Below are positions 8,803 through 17,957 of a DNA stretch of 64,000 nucleotides, piece by piece. This DNA is from Methylopila turkensis. GTDB lineage: Bacteria > Pseudomonadota > Alphaproteobacteria > Rhizobiales > Methylopilaceae. The notes beneath the pieces were generated by a model. It had not been told where the DNA came from. It searched no databases and worked only from the letters and a program-made list of their open reading frames with translations. The translations under genes were made by a program, and so were the position numbers. Each line of letters opens with the position of its first letter. Position 1 is the stretch's first letter. Location: the NCBI RefSeq assembly GCF_027922325.1, contig NZ_BSFL01000005.1, positions 62,001-126,000 on the forward strand, in the 5' to 3' direction.

Positions 8803-10002
8803 ATGAGCCGCCGCCCTCTGCCCGCCGACCGCGAGGTCGCGCCCGCCACGCGCCTCATCCACGAGGCCGAAGCCCGCTCCGGCTTCGGCGAGATGTCGGA
8901 AGCGCTCTACCTCACCTCCGGCTTCTCCTACGACACGATGGAGGCGGCCGAGGCGCGGTTCGACGGACGAGACCCCGGCTTCATCTACTCCCGCTTCTCC
9001 AATCCGACGGTCTCGACCTTCGAGCGCCGCATGATCGCGCTGGAAGGCGCCGAGGCCGGACGCGCCACCGCGAGCGGCATGGCCGCCGTCACCGCCGCCA
9101 TGCTCTGCCAGCTCAACGCCGGCGACCACGTCGTGGCGGCGAAGGCGCTGTTCGGCTCCTGCCGCTACGTGGTGGAGGACCTGTGTCCGAGGTTCGGCAT
9201 CGCCTGCACGCTGGTCGATGGCGCCGACCTCGCCCAGTGGCGCGCGGCGCTCCGGCCCACGACCAAAGTGTTGTTCCTCGAAAGCCCGACCAATCCGACG
9301 CTCCAGGTCTACGACATCGCCGCGATCGCCGAGATCGCGCACGAGGCCGGGGCGCGGCTCGTGGTCGACAACGTGTTTGCGACCCCGATCCTGCAGCAGC
9401 CGCTGACGCTCGGCGCGGACATCGTCGTCTACTCCGCCACCAAGCACATCGACGGCCAGGGCCGCGTGCTCGGCGGCGTGGTGCTGGGCTCCGAGAAATT
9501 CGTGATGGACCACCTGCACACCTTCCTGCGACAGACCGGCCCGTCGATGTCGCCGTTCAACGCCTGGACGCTCGCCAAGGGGCTGGAGACGCTGGCGCTC
9601 CGGGTCGAGCGGGCGCAGGCGAACGCAGGCCGGATCGCGGACTTCCTCGCGGCGCATCCCAAGATCGCCAAGCTGACCTATTGCGGCCGGGCGGATCACC
9701 CGCAGGCCGATCTGGTGCGGAAGCAGATGAAGGGCGGCGGCACGCTGGTCGCCTTCGAGATCGACGGCGGCAAGGAGGCGGCGTTCCGCTTCGGCAACGC
9801 GCTGGAGATCGTGAAGATCTCGAACAATCTCGGCGACGCCAAGTCGATCCTGACGCACCCCGCGACCACCACGCACCAGCGCCTGTCGCCGGAAGCGCGC
9901 GCCGAGCTCGGCATTTCCGACGCGATGCTGCGGCTCTCGGTCGGGCTCGAGGACGCCGGCGACCTGATCGCCGATCTCGAGGCGGCGCTCGACGCGGCCT
10001 GA
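8803..10002 (+). CDS. metZ: O-succinylhomoserine sulfhydrylase
   Basis: This PLP enzyme makes homocysteine directly from O-succinylhomoserine and sulfide in methionine synthesis. The 399-aa protein has the Cys/Met-metabolism fold. K214 in 'SATKHIDGQGRVLGG' is the PLP lysine, and 'YSRFSNPTV' and 'SNNLGDAKSILTHPATTTH' are family motifs; the 'HIDGQGR' context points to MetZ rather than cystathionine gamma-synthase. A GGAAGG ribosome-binding site precedes the ATG. The SAM-II riboswitch in its leader gives direct feedback control. Confidence 0.95.
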   Translation: MSRRPLPADREVAPATRLIHEAEARSGFGEMSEALYLTSGFSYDTMEAAEARFDGRDPGFIYSRFSNPTVSTFERRMIALEGAEAGRATASGMAAVTAAMLCQLNAGDHVVAAKALFGSCRYVVEDLCPRFGIACTLVDGADLAQWRAALRPTTKVLFLESPTNPTLQVYDIAAIAEIAHEAGARLVVDNVFATPILQQPLTLGADIVVYSATKHIDGQGRVLGGVVLGSEKFVMDHLHTFLRQTGPSMSPFNAWTLAKGLETLALRVERAQANAGRIADFLAAHPKIAKLTYCGRADHPQADLVRKQMKGGGTLVAFEIDGGKEAAFRFGNALEIVKISNNLGDAKSILTHPATTTHQRLSPEARAELGISDAMLRLSVGLEDAGDLIADLEAALDAA

Positions 10003-10073
10003 GGACGTTCGAAACGCGAAACGGCCGCCGGAGGCGATCCGGCGGCCGTCTGGTTGCGTCAGGCGCGGACGGT

Positions 10074-10646
10074 TCAGTGCGTCGGGAAGCTCGGCCGGCG
10101 ATCGCGGCGCCGGTCGTTGGTCGGCTGGTAGGCGATCGACGCATGGTGCGCGCAATAGGCCTGGCCGGGGGTGCAGCGCCCGCCGCAGAAGCGGAAGTCC
10201 GGCTGGCTGGGGTCGCCCAGCGGCCAGCGGCACATGTTCTCGCGCAGCTCCATGATCGTCACGTTCTCGCAGACGATCGGCTGGGTCTCGACCAGCTGCA
10301 CCGGCACGACGCGCGGCGCGGGGGCGGCGATCGTGCGCGCCTCCATCACCGGGGCGGCGGCGAGCGCGGTCGCGCCGCGGGTGGCGTAGGTCGCCGACTG
10401 CGGCGCCCGCGCAGCCGTGGCCGCGATCGGGGCGGACACGCGGTGCGACGGCGAGGCCGCCGGCTTCCTGAGCCGCGGCGCCGCGCTCGGCGCGGACTTC
10501 GCGCGGCCGGACAGGCCGAGGCGGTGCACCTTGCCGATCACGGCGTTGCGCGTCACGCCGCCGAGTTCGGCCGCGATCTGGCTCGCGCTCAGGCCGTCGG
10601 CCCAAAGCTTCTTGAGAAGCTCTACGCGCTCGTCGGTCCACTGCAT
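10074..10646 (-). CDS. gcrA: Cell-cycle regulator GcrA
   Basis: GcrA is an alphaproteobacterial transcription factor that partners with sigma-70 and prefers promoters with CcrM-methylated GANTC sites. The 190-aa protein opens MQWTDERVELLKKLWADGLSASQIA, continues with 'GVTRNAVIGKVHRLGL' (DNA-binding domain) and a Pro/Ala-rich linker. It ends with the Cys/His-rich domain 'CRWPLGDPSQPDFRFCGG...YCAHH'. A start four codons upstream (10658) exists, but GGAG lies eight bases before the ATG at 10646, and other GcrA proteins begin at this methionine. Its upstream DNA has four GANTC sites. Confidence 0.95.
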   Translation of the reverse strand: MQWTDERVELLKKLWADGLSASQIAAELGGVTRNAVIGKVHRLGLSGRAKSAPSAAPRLRKPAASPSHRVSAPIAATAARAPQSATYATRGATALAAAPVMEARTIAAPAPRVVPVQLVETQPIVCENVTIMELRENMCRWPLGDPSQPDFRFCGGRCTPGQAYCAHHASIAYQPTNDRRRDRRPSFPTH

Positions 10647-10672
10647 CGGCGTCTCCATATATTCTGGAGGCG

Positions 10673-10813
10673 GAATCCGAGAAGCTCGCCGTCACGTGAG
10701 GATTCACGCACGGGCGTCGCCGCCGTCGTCTTCGCCGGGATTGTCATGTCAGCGCGAAGCCCGCGCTTAACGAAATCTAAACTACGGCGCCGGGCGACTC
10801 AGCGGCAAGAGTC
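10673..10813. promoter_or_regulatory. GANTC cluster and CtrA-like box upstream of gcrA
   Basis: Four GANTC methylation sites occur within 141 bases (10673, 10701, 10796 and 10809). At 10767-10781 there is TTAA-N7-TAAA, one mismatch from the CtrA consensus TTAA-N7-TTAA. In Caulobacter, gcrA is controlled by the CtrA/DnaA/CcrM circuit, so the arrangement fits cell-cycle control; binding here is inferred. The 425-base gap between gcrA and argD otherwise holds only the argD promoter and hairpin. Confidence 0.55.
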
Positions 10814-10933
10814 GGAAATGCAACACTGGGGTTTTCCCCAAGTCCTGCGCTCCACGTTTTCCACCGTCTCTCCACAGCTTCCCACAGCTTCGCGGCTGCG
10901 GGGCCTCTCAAGAGCCTGCCGGGCCGGCGTGAT

Positions 10934-10961
10934 TTGACAATAAGGGGCCCGTCCATATTAT
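10934..10961 (+). promoter_or_regulatory. Strong sigma-70 promoter of argD-argF
   Basis: TTGACA (10934-10939) and TATTAT (10956-10961) are 16 bases apart, one of the closest housekeeping matches in the window. It points toward argD with a leader of roughly 100 bases that contains a hairpin plus T-run. Confidence 0.75.
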
Positions 10962-10975
10962 CCCGCCCAAACAAA

Positions 10976-11009
10976 GGGCCGCTCGGCTGGGCGGCTCTTT
11001 TTCTTTTTT
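10976..11009 (+). terminator. Intrinsic-terminator-like hairpin in the argD leader
   Basis: Arms GGGCCGC (10976-10982) and GCGGCTC (10991-10997) pair over seven positions with one G-U. An uninterrupted T-rich tract (T5 C T6) follows at once. It lies between the promoter and the argD start, so it would stop transcription of its own operon unless prevented. This is the arrangement of an attenuator. The trigger is unknown. Confidence 0.6.
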
Positions 11010-11071
11010 CCGCTCCCGGCCGGGCGACCGGCGGGACTTTGTCGCAACGACCGTTCGAAGGGACGCCGTCC

Positions 11072-12292
11072 GTGTCCTCGCCCGCAGCCTCTCCGCTCCT
11101 CCCCGTCTTCGCGCGGTCGGAGCTCGCGTTCGAGCGAGGCGAGGGCTGCTGGCTCGTGACGACCGACGGCGACCGCTACCTCGACTTCGCGGCGGGCGTC
11201 GCGGTCAACGCGCTCGGCCATTCCCACCCGCATCTCGTCGCGGCGCTGACGGAGCAGGCGCAGAAGCTCTGGCACGTCTCGAACCTCTACCGGATCCCCG
11301 AGGGCGAGCGGCTGGCGCAGCGGCTGGTGGACGCGAGCTTCGCGGACGTCGTGTTCTTCTGCAATTCGGGCGCGGAGGCGCTCGAGGCGTCGATCAAGCT
11401 CGCGCGCAAGCACTTCCACGCCAACGGCCAGCCCGAGCGCTACCGCCTGATCACCTTCGAGGGCGCGTTCCACGGCCGCACGCTCGCGACCATCGCGGCC
11501 GGCGGCCAGGCCAAGTACCTCGAAGGGTTCGGCCCCAAGGTTGAGGGCTTCGACCAGGTGCCGTTCGGCGACCTCGCGGCGGTCGAGGCCGCGATCGGCC
11601 CGGAGACCGCGGGCGTCCTGATCGAGCCGCTGCAGGGCGAGGGCGGGGTGCGGCTTGTGCCGCCCGCCTTCATGCGGAGCCTGCGCGAGCTGTGCGACCG
11701 GCATGGGCTGCTGCTGGTGGTGGACGAGGTCCAGAGCGGCGTCGGCCGCACCGGCCATCTGTTCGCGCATGAGATTTCGGGCGTGACGCCGGACGTGATG
11801 GCGGTCGCCAAGGGCATCGGCGGCGGCTTTCCGCTCGGCGCCTGCCTCGCGACCCGCGACGCCGCCGACGGCATGACGGCGGGCGTCCACGGCTCGACCT
11901 TCGGCGGCAATCCGCTCGCCATGGCGGTCGGCAACGCCGTGCTCGACGTGGTGCTGGAGCCGGGCTTCCTCGACCATGCCCGCCGCATGGGCCTGCTGCT
12001 GAAGCAGCGGCTCGCGGGCGTGGTCGACGCGCACCGTTCGATCGTGACGGAGGTGCGCGGCGAGGGCCTTCTGACCGGCCTGCGCTGCGCGATCCCGAAC
12101 GGGGACGTGGCCGCGGCCTTCCGCGCGGAGGGGCTGCTGACGGTTGGCGCCGGCGACAACGTGGTGCGCCTGCTGCCGCCGCTCATCGTGACCGAGGCCG
12201 AAATCGGCGAGGCGATCGCGAAGATCGAGCGCGCGCTCGACCGCATCAAGCGCGACATGGGTCTTGCTCTCGCGCGGGGGGCCGCGGAATGA
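11072..12292 (+). CDS. argD: Acetylornithine aminotransferase
   Basis: This PLP-dependent class III aminotransferase converts N-acetylglutamate semialdehyde to N-acetylornithine. Motifs include '[21 protein letters not shown]', '[18 protein letters not shown]', '[13 protein letters not shown]' and the PLP-lysine region '[14 protein letters not shown]'. The start is taken as GTG at 11072, with GAAGGGA upstream, giving 406 aa. An upstream ATG (10934) would begin inside the -35 element and is rejected. Its last four bases overlap the argF start (ATGA), so translation is coupled. The nearby argE (18398) completes the linear acetyl-cycle step. Confidence 0.93.
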   Translation: MSSPAASPLLPVFARSELAFERGEGCWLVTTDGDRYLDFAAGVAVNALGHSHPHLVAALTEQAQKLWHVSNLYRIPEGERLAQRLVDASFADVVFFCNSGAEALEASIKLARKHFHANGQPERYRLITFEGAFHGRTLATIAAGGQAKYLEGFGPKVEGFDQVPFGDLAAVEAAIGPETAGVLIEPLQGEGGVRLVPPAFMRSLRELCDRHGLLLVVDEVQSGVGRTGHLFAHEISGVTPDVMAVAKGIGGGFPLGACLATRDAADGMTAGVHGSTFGGNPLAMAVGNAVLDVVLEPGFLDHARRMGLLLKQRLAGVVDAHRSIVTEVRGEGLLTGLRCAIPNGDVAAAFRAEGLLTVGAGDNVVRLLPPLIVTEAEIGEAIAKIERALDRIKRDMGLALARGAAE

Positions 12293-13245
12293 CGACGTCG
12301 GTTCACGGGAACGGCTCGGGCGCCTCCGGCCCGAAGCACTTCCTCGACCTCTGCGACTTCTCGGGGGCCGAACTGCGGGCCATGCTCGACTCCGGCCTCG
12401 CCATGAAGCGGCGGCGCCGCACGCCCGCGGCCGCGGCCGACAGGCCGCTCGCCGGCAAGGTCGTCGCCATGGTGTTCGAGCAGCCGTCCCTGCGCACCCG
12501 CATGTCGTTCGACGTCGGGATCCGCGAGCTCGGCGGCGAGCCGATGATGGTCACCGGCAAGGAGATCGAGCTCGGCGAGCGCGAGGCGATCGCGGACACG
12601 GCGCGGGTGCTGTCGCGCTTCGTCGACGCGATCATGATCCGCACGCTCCGGCATGACCTGCTGCTCGACCTCGCGGCCAACGCCACGGTGCCGGTGATCA
12701 ACGGGCTCACCAAGCTCTCGCACCCCTGCCAGGTGATGGCGGACCTGCTCACCTTCGAGGAGCGCAAGGGCGACATCGCCGGCCGCACCGTCGCCTGGAC
12801 GGGCGACTTCAACAACGTGCTCGCCTCCTGGATGCACGCGGCGGCGCGGTTCGATTTCCGCCTCAACGTCGCGACGCCGGACGAGCTCGGACCGCGGTCG
12901 GACATTCTGGACTGGGCGAGGGGCGAAGGCGCCGACATCCGGGTCGGAAGCGATCCCGAGCAGGCGGTCGACGGCGCGGACGCGGTCATCACCGACAGCT
13001 GGGTCTCCATGGGCGACAGCGACTGGGAGCGTCGCCACAACCTGCTGAAGCCGTATCAGGTCAACGCCGCGCTGATGCGCAAGGCCGCGCCGGACGCGAT
13101 CTTCCTGCATTGCCTGCCGGCGCACCGCGGCGAGGAGGTGACCGACGAGATCATCGACGGTCCGCAGTCGGCGGTGTTCGACGAGGCCGAGAACCGCCTG
13201 CACGCCCAGAAGGGCGTTCTGGCCTGGTGCTTCGGCGCGGTCTGA
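12289..13245 (+). CDS. argF: Ornithine carbamoyltransferase
   Basis: It makes citrulline from ornithine and carbamoyl phosphate. 318 aa. The carbamoyl-phosphate-binding motif is written 'SLRTR' (usual form STRTR), in '[15 protein letters not shown]'; '[11 protein letters not shown]' and the ornithine-binding '[11 protein letters not shown]' are intact. 'DSWVSMGD' is the SMG loop. It overlaps argD by four bases. The Thr-to-Leu change in the phosphate loop is conservative in position but worth noting. Confidence 0.94.
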   Translation: MTTSVHGNGSGASGPKHFLDLCDFSGAELRAMLDSGLAMKRRRRTPAAAADRPLAGKVVAMVFEQPSLRTRMSFDVGIRELGGEPMMVTGKEIELGEREAIADTARVLSRFVDAIMIRTLRHDLLLDLAANATVPVINGLTKLSHPCQVMADLLTFEERKGDIAGRTVAWTGDFNNVLASWMHAAARFDFRLNVATPDELGPRSDILDWARGEGADIRVGSDPEQAVDGADAVITDSWVSMGDSDWERRHNLLKPYQVNAALMRKAAPDAIFLHCLPAHRGEEVTDEIIDGPQSAVFDEAENRLHAQKGVLAWCFGAV

Positions 13246-13345
13246 ACAGGCCTGAGGGCATCCCGAGCGGCGCTCGTATGCCCCGACCTCGTCGCGGAGC
13301 GGGTCGGCGCTCCTGTCCCTTCCCGTTCGTCCCCGCCTCGCTTAC

Positions 13346-14350
13346 ATGTCGGCCATCATGACAGACACAGCCTCCGCGAGCCTCCGAGAGGACGGCGACG
13401 ACCGCATCCTGCCGTTCCAGATCGAGGAGCTCGACGTGCGTGGGCGCGTCGTGCGGCTCGGGCCGTCGATCGACGCCGTGTTGGAGCGCCACGCCTATCC
13501 GCCCGCGGTGTCGAAGCTCGTCGGCGAGGCGGTGGCGCTCACCGTGCTGCTCGGCTCGGCGCTCAAGATCGACGGCCGCTTCCAGCTCCAGACCCGTTCG
13601 GACGGCCCGGTCGGCATGCTGGTCGTCGACTTCGAGGCGCCCGACAAGGTGCGCGCCTGCGCGCGCTTCGACGCCGACCGGCTCGACGGCCTCCGCGACG
13701 CCGGCGCCCTGCTCGGCCGCGGCCATCTCGCGCTGACCGTCGACCAGGGGCCGGACATGTCGCGCTACCAGGGCGTGGTCGCGCTTGAGGGCGGCTCGCT
13801 GGAGGACGCGGCGCACACCTATTTCCAGCAGTCGGAGCAGATCCCGACCAAGGTGCGCCTCGCGGTGGCGGAAAGCTTCGAGACCGGGGCGCGCCATTCC
13901 TGGCGGGCCGGCGGGCTGATCGTCCAGTTCCTGCCGGAGGCGCCGGAGCGCATGCGCGCGCCCGATCTGGACCCGGGCGACGCGCCCGAGGACGCGGTGA
14001 TCGACGCGACGCCTGAGGACGACGCCTGGGTGGAGGCCCAGACGCTGGTCGCCACCGTCGAGGATCACGAGCTGATCGACCCGACGCTCCCGCCGGAGCG
14101 GCTGCTGATCCGGCTGTTCAACGAGCGCGAGATCCGCGTGTTCGAGAGCCGCGGCGTGCGCGAGGCCTGCCGCTGCTCGCAGGACCGGGTGCGCGGGATG
14201 CTGAAGAGCTTCTCCGCCGAGGAGCGGCGCGACATGCGTCTCGACGACGGCTCGATCGAGGTGACCTGCGACTTCTGCTCGACGAAGTACGGTTTTTCGG
14301 CCGAAGAGGTCGTCGCGCTCGACGAGGCCGGCGACAGCGGCCAGAACTAA
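13346..14350 (+). CDS. hslO: Redox-regulated chaperone Hsp33
   Basis: A cytosolic holdase that is switched on when its C-terminal zinc-bound cysteines are oxidised. 334 aa. The N-terminal substrate-binding domain has 'HAYPPAVSKLVGEAVALTVLLG' and 'GPVGMLVVDF'. The four-Cys zinc switch is 'CRCSQ' and, about 30 residues on, 'CDFC'. The start could be at 13346 or at the next ATG (13358); neither has a strong ribosome-binding site. It follows argF by 100 bases and faces the TRAP genes across a perfect palindrome. Confidence 0.93.
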   Translation: MSAIMTDTASASLREDGDDRILPFQIEELDVRGRVVRLGPSIDAVLERHAYPPAVSKLVGEAVALTVLLGSALKIDGRFQLQTRSDGPVGMLVVDFEAPDKVRACARFDADRLDGLRDAGALLGRGHLALTVDQGPDMSRYQGVVALEGGSLEDAAHTYFQQSEQIPTKVRLAVAESFETGARHSWRAGGLIVQFLPEAPERMRAPDLDPGDAPEDAVIDATPEDDAWVEAQTLVATVEDHELIDPTLPPERLLIRLFNEREIRVFESRGVREACRCSQDRVRGMLKSFSAEERRDMRLDDGSIEVTCDFCSTKYGFSAEEVVALDEAGDSGQN

Positions 14351-14370
14351 GGTCGCCGCCTTGACGCGTC

Positions 14371-14398
14371 ATCCCGGATCGCGGCCGCGATCCGGGAT
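14371..14398. terminator. Perfect 28-bp palindrome between convergent hslO and dctM
   Basis: The two 14-base halves (14371-14384 and 14385-14398) are exact reverse complements, beginning ATCCCGGATC. As RNA either strand gives a GC-rich hairpin, but no T-run follows. Similar CGTCATCCCGG...CCGGGAT sequences occur at 33336-33372 and 33507-33540, so it may also be a dispersed palindromic repeat. Confidence 0.5.
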
Positions 14399-14418
14399 CG
14401 AGAGCGCCATCGTTCGCG

Positions 14419-15762
14419 TCAGCCCGCTCCGCCGCCGTACATGTAGTTCGGCAGCCACAGGCCGATCGCCGGGAAAGTATAGTAGAGCAGCATCGAGAAC
14501 AGCACGATGAAGAGGAACGGCATCACTCCCGCGAAGATCTCGTTGATTGAGACGTGCTTGGGCGCGACGCCCTTCAGGTAGAACGGCGCCATCGCGACTG
14601 GCGGCGACAGGAACGACGTCTGTACGTTCAGCGCCACGAGGATGCCGAAGAACAGCGGGTCGATGTTGAAGTGGCTCAGCAGCGGCAGGAAGATGGGCAG
14701 GAAGATCACGATGATCTCGGTCCACTCCAGCGGCCAGCCCAGCACGAAGATGATGACCTGGGTGAGCAGCAGGAACTGGATCGGCGTTAGGTCGAGCCCG
14801 ATGATGAAGTTCTCGACCACGGACTGGCCGCCGAGATAGGCGAACACCGCCGAGAACACGAACGAGCCGACGAACAGCCAGCACACCATCGCCGACGCGC
14901 GGGCGGTGAGATAGACCGACTCCCTGAGCTTGTTAAAAGTCAGCTGCCGGTAGGCGATCGCGAGCAGCATGGCGCCGAAGGCGCCGATCGCCGCGGCCTC
15001 GGACGGCGTGGCGTAGCCGCCGATGATCGCGCCCAGCACGCCGGAGATCAGCAGCGCAAGCGGCAGGAACGAGGTCGCGAGCGCCCACATCACCGTCCAG
15101 TAGGAGGCGGCGCGCTCGGACTGCGGCAGCTTGGGCGCGAGCGACGGCGTGATCAGCACGCGCACGACCACATAGACCATGTAGAGGCTGGCGAGCATCA
15201 GGCCGGGGAAGAACGCCGCGGCGTAGAGCTTCACCACCGAAACGCCGGCGGTCGCGCCGTAGAGGATCAGCATCACGCTGGGCGGGATCAGGATGCCGAG
15301 ACAGCCGCCGGCGCAGATGACGCCGGCCGACAGACGCGTGTCGTAGCCGGCGCGCAGCATGGCGGGGAAGGCCAGCAGACCCATCAGCGTCACCACCGCG
15401 CCGACGATGCCGGTCGCGGTCGCGAACAGCGCGCAGGTCGCGAGCGTCGCGAGCGCGAGGGAGCCCGGCAGGCCGCCGGCCGCGAGCTGGATCGAGCGGA
15501 ACAGCCGGTCGAGGATGTTGGCGCGCTCGACCAGATAGCCCATGAACAGGAACAGCGGCACCGAAATCAGGACGTCGCTCGACATCACGCTGTAGGCGCG
15601 CTGGACGAACAGCTGGAACACCGTGTCGCCCATGGCGTAGTAGCCGAAGGCGACGCCAAGGGCCATGAGCGTGAAGGCGATCGGGAAGCCCAGCAGCAGC
15701 AGCGCGACGAACAGGGCGAGCATGATCACGCCCATCGCCGGATCGGAAATGAACGCGCTCAT
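14419..15762 (-). CDS. dctM: TRAP transporter large permease subunit
   Basis: The 12-helix permease of a sodium-dependent TRAP system. It is 447 aa from the ATG at 15762, almost wholly hydrophobic, with 'MGLLAFPAMLRAGYDTRLSAGVICAGGCLGILIPPSVMLILYG', a DctM-family hallmark. Its start overlaps the dctQ stop (ATGA), so it is translationally coupled. A longer reading of this frame would run through dctQ and is not used. The substrate depends on dctP. Confidence 0.93.
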   Translation of the reverse strand: MSAFISDPAMGVIMLALFVALLLLGFPIAFTLMALGVAFGYYAMGDTVFQLFVQRAYSVMSSDVLISVPLFLFMGYLVERANILDRLFRSIQLAAGGLPGSLALATLATCALFATATGIVGAVVTLMGLLAFPAMLRAGYDTRLSAGVICAGGCLGILIPPSVMLILYGATAGVSVVKLYAAAFFPGLMLASLYMVYVVVRVLITPSLAPKLPQSERAASYWTVMWALATSFLPLALLISGVLGAIIGGYATPSEAAAIGAFGAMLLAIAYRQLTFNKLRESVYLTARASAMVCWLFVGSFVFSAVFAYLGGQSVVENFIIGLDLTPIQFLLLTQVIIFVLGWPLEWTEIIVIFLPIFLPLLSHFNIDPLFFGILVALNVQTSFLSPPVAMAPFYLKGVAPKHVSINEIFAGVMPFLFIVLFSMLLYYTFPAIGLWLPNYMYGGGAG

Positions 15763-16373
15763 ATCTTGGCCTCGTCGACGTCGATCTTCTTGGGGTCGAT
15801 GGCGACCTGATTGGCCGCCGCCTCGGCGAGGATGAGCTGCTCGGTCTCCTCGACGTCGCTCAGGCGCTGCGGCCACTCGCCGGTCCTGAGGCAGATCACG
15901 CAGCGCATGACCTCGACGACGCCCTGCAGCGTCATCAGCACGCCGGTGACGGGGATCACGAGCTTGAACGGCCACAGCTTCAGGCCGTCGGGCGAGAACG
16001 AGCTCGTTTCGCCGGTCTGGAACGACAGGTCGAAGAACACCCAGCCGGCGTAGACCATGGCCAGGATGCCGGGGAAGAAGAACAGGATGTACAGCGCGAG
16101 GTCGAGGCCGGCCTGGGTGCGGGGCTGCCACTGCCGGTACAGGAAGTCGCCGCGGACATGGCCGTTGCGCGAGAGCGTGTAGGCCCCCGCCATCATGAAC
16201 AGCACGCCGTAGAGCATGTAGCTGGCGTCGAACGCCCAGGTCGTGGGCGCGCCCATCAGGCGGCGCGAGGCGACCTCGTAGACGATGACGAAGGTGAGGA
16301 CGACGATCGACCACGCGAACAGCTTGCCGACGGCCGCGTTGAAGCGGTCGACGGCGATAAGATAGGACTGCAT
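15759..16373 (-). CDS. dctQ: TRAP transporter small permease subunit
   Basis: 204 aa with four hydrophobic helices, the small membrane subunit that pairs with DctM. Features include 'AWSIVVLTFVIVYEVASRRLMGAPTTWAFDASYMLYG' and the 'RNGHVRGDFLYRQW' loop typical of DctQ. It lies between dctP (172 bases upstream) and dctM (4-base overlap downstream). Confidence 0.9.
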   Translation of the reverse strand: MQSYLIAVDRFNAAVGKLFAWSIVVLTFVIVYEVASRRLMGAPTTWAFDASYMLYGVLFMMAGAYTLSRNGHVRGDFLYRQWQPRTQAGLDLALYILFFFPGILAMVYAGWVFFDLSFQTGETSSFSPDGLKLWPFKLVIPVTGVLMTLQGVVEVMRCVICLRTGEWPQRLSDVEETEQLILAEAAANQVAIDPKKIDVDEAKI

Positions 16374-16416
16374 GCGGTCTCCCCGAAGCGGACGCTGGAG
16401 GCTTAGCCGTCAGGCC

Positions 16417-16484
16417 TGCGCATTCGGGCGTCTGCGATCTCGCCGCCGCGCCTGACGACGAAGTCGCGGACGCCCGAATGCGCA
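16417..16484. repeat. Inverted repeat with 16-bp perfect arms between dctP and dctQ
   Basis: Arms at 16417-16432 (TGCGCATTCGGGCGTC) and 16469-16484 are exact reverse complements, 36 bases apart. It sits in the dctP-dctQ gap just before dctQ. A large stem of this kind could protect the dctP message or reduce read-through into the permease genes; that role is inferred. Confidence 0.6.
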
Positions 16485-16502
16485 AGGCCCGACTGGCGCG
16501 AT

Positions 16503-16539
16503 GGGAGGAACGGCCGCTCGAAACGACGGCCGTCCCTCC
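16503..16539 (-). terminator. Hairpin after dctP
   Basis: Thirteen-base arms at 16504-16516 and 16527-16539 pair with one mismatch around a 10-base loop, directly downstream of the dctP stop. No clear U-tract follows, so it may attenuate or stabilise rather than fully terminate. Confidence 0.45.
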
Positions 16540-16545
16540 GGCTGC

Positions 16546-17676
16546 TCAGGCCTGCTTGAAGAAGTGGTCGTAGGCGAGCTTGGTCTCGACTTCGTATTCC
16601 TGCGTGAAGCCGACGACCCGCTTCACCCACGCCTTCTGGCTCTCGATCACCTTCAAGAAGAACGGATCGGTCTGGGCCGCGATCACCTTGTCCCAGGCGG
16701 CGAGCTGCGCCTCCAGCACGGGCCGCGGCGTCTGGATCACCTTCACGCCCGCGTCCTTCAGCGCCTGCAGGTCCTTGGAGTAGCGGTCCTGCGCCTTCCA
16801 CGACATGTCGGCGGAAGCGGCCTCGGCGGCGTATTTGATGATCGCCTGCACCTCGGTCGGAAGCCCGTCGAACTTCCGCTTGTTGAACAGGATCTCGAAG
16901 CTCTCCAGCGCCTGGTGGTAGCTCTGGACCATGTAGATCTTGGAGACGTCGGCGAAGCCCAGCACCTTGTCCGAAGACGGGTTGTTAAACTCGGCGCCGT
17001 CGATCAGCCCACGGTCGATCGCGGGCACGATCTCGCCGCCCGGCAGGATGGTGACGCCGGTGCCGAGCTCCTTGAACACGTCGGCCGAGAGCCCGACCGT
17101 GCGGTACTTGATGCCCTTGAGATCGTCGGCGGTCTTGATCTCCTTCTTGAACCAGCCGAGCGGCTGGGACGGCATCGGGCCGGAGAGGAAGCCCTTCACG
17201 TTCAGCTTCAGGACGCCCTGGACCAGCTCGTCATAGAGCTGCTGGCCGCCGCCGTAGTTGATCCAGCCCAGAAGCTGGTTGGCGTTCCAGCCGAAGGGCG
17301 GCGCGGTGCCGAACAGGGAGAAGGCCTTGTTCTTGCCGTACCAGTAGGCGGACACGCCGTGGCCGCCGTCGAGGATGCCGGAGTTGACCGCGTCCAGAAG
17401 CTGGAAGGCGGGCACCACCGCGCCGGCCTGCAGCAGGTCGAGCTGGATGCGGCCCGCGCCCATCTCGTTGACGCGCTTCACGAAGTCCGAGCCGAACTCG
17501 TGGAAGATGTCCTTGTTCGGCCAAGTCGACTGGAACTTCAGCCGCACCGCCGCCTGGGCGCGTACGACGGACGGCGCCGCTACGCCTCCGGCGACCGCCG
17601 CGGCGCCCGCGACGAGGAATCGTCGCCGGCTGCGGCCGGTTTCAGGCGCACCTGTGGCGCCGTTGGTTTTCGTCAT
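16546..17676 (-). CDS. dctP: TRAP transporter substrate-binding protein, Tat-exported
   Basis: The periplasmic receptor of the TRAP system. 376 aa. The N-terminus has a twin-arginine signal ('RSRRRFLVAGAAAVAGG', cleavage likely after VRAQA). The mature part contains 'YWYGKNKAFSLFGTAPPFGWNANQ' and 'AEFNNPSSDKVLGFADVSK', as in the DctP branch annotated for mannitol, chloroaromatic acids or lactate-type carboxylates. Start ATG 17676 has GGGAGGT upstream; an upstream in-frame ATG (17826) is ignored because it would displace the signal peptide. The exact substrate is unknown. Confidence 0.9.
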   Translation of the reverse strand: MTKTNGATGAPETGRSRRRFLVAGAAAVAGGVAAPSVVRAQAAVRLKFQSTWPNKDIFHEFGSDFVKRVNEMGAGRIQLDLLQAGAVVPAFQLLDAVNSGILDGGHGVSAYWYGKNKAFSLFGTAPPFGWNANQLLGWINYGGGQQLYDELVQGVLKLNVKGFLSGPMPSQPLGWFKKEIKTADDLKGIKYRTVGLSADVFKELGTGVTILPGGEIVPAIDRGLIDGAEFNNPSSDKVLGFADVSKIYMVQSYHQALESFEILFNKRKFDGLPTEVQAIIKYAAEAASADMSWKAQDRYSKDLQALKDAGVKVIQTPRPVLEAQLAAWDKVIAAQTDPFFLKVIESQKAWVKRVVGFTQEYEVETKLAYDHFFKQA

Positions 17677-17957
17677 TACAGACCTCCCTGGCGGACGCGC
17701 GCTTTTCGCGTTGTCGTCCCGGCGTTTCCCTCGCGCTCGCCTTCTGTCGACCAGATGCGGCCGCGGCGGTTCGCGGACGCCAGTAAATGTGACCGTTGAG
17801 GGGCGATCAAGCGGAATTCGCGCCAAATCGTCGCGTCCTGGCGTATTGAATGCAAATTGTCGGTCTCCGGAGCCCGCGGCCCTCGCAGGCCTCCGACCGA
17901 CCGCGACGGTTGCGCAGTTGACGCCGCCGCCGCGTCGGCGCTTAAGCTCTCGGGATC

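Noticed and set aside
8593..10707. 704-codon minus-strand ORF across metZ and gcrA
   Set aside because: Covers two well-identified genes and the riboswitch in another frame; typical high-GC artefact.
10840..10930. Possible replication origin (runs resembling TTTTCCCC and CCACA repeats)
   Set aside because: No clear DnaA boxes or AT-rich unwinding tract, and dnaA/hemE are not nearby.
10777..10974. 65-codon minus-strand ORF over the argD promoter region
   Set aside because: No ribosome-binding site or conserved pattern, and it overlaps a near-consensus promoter.
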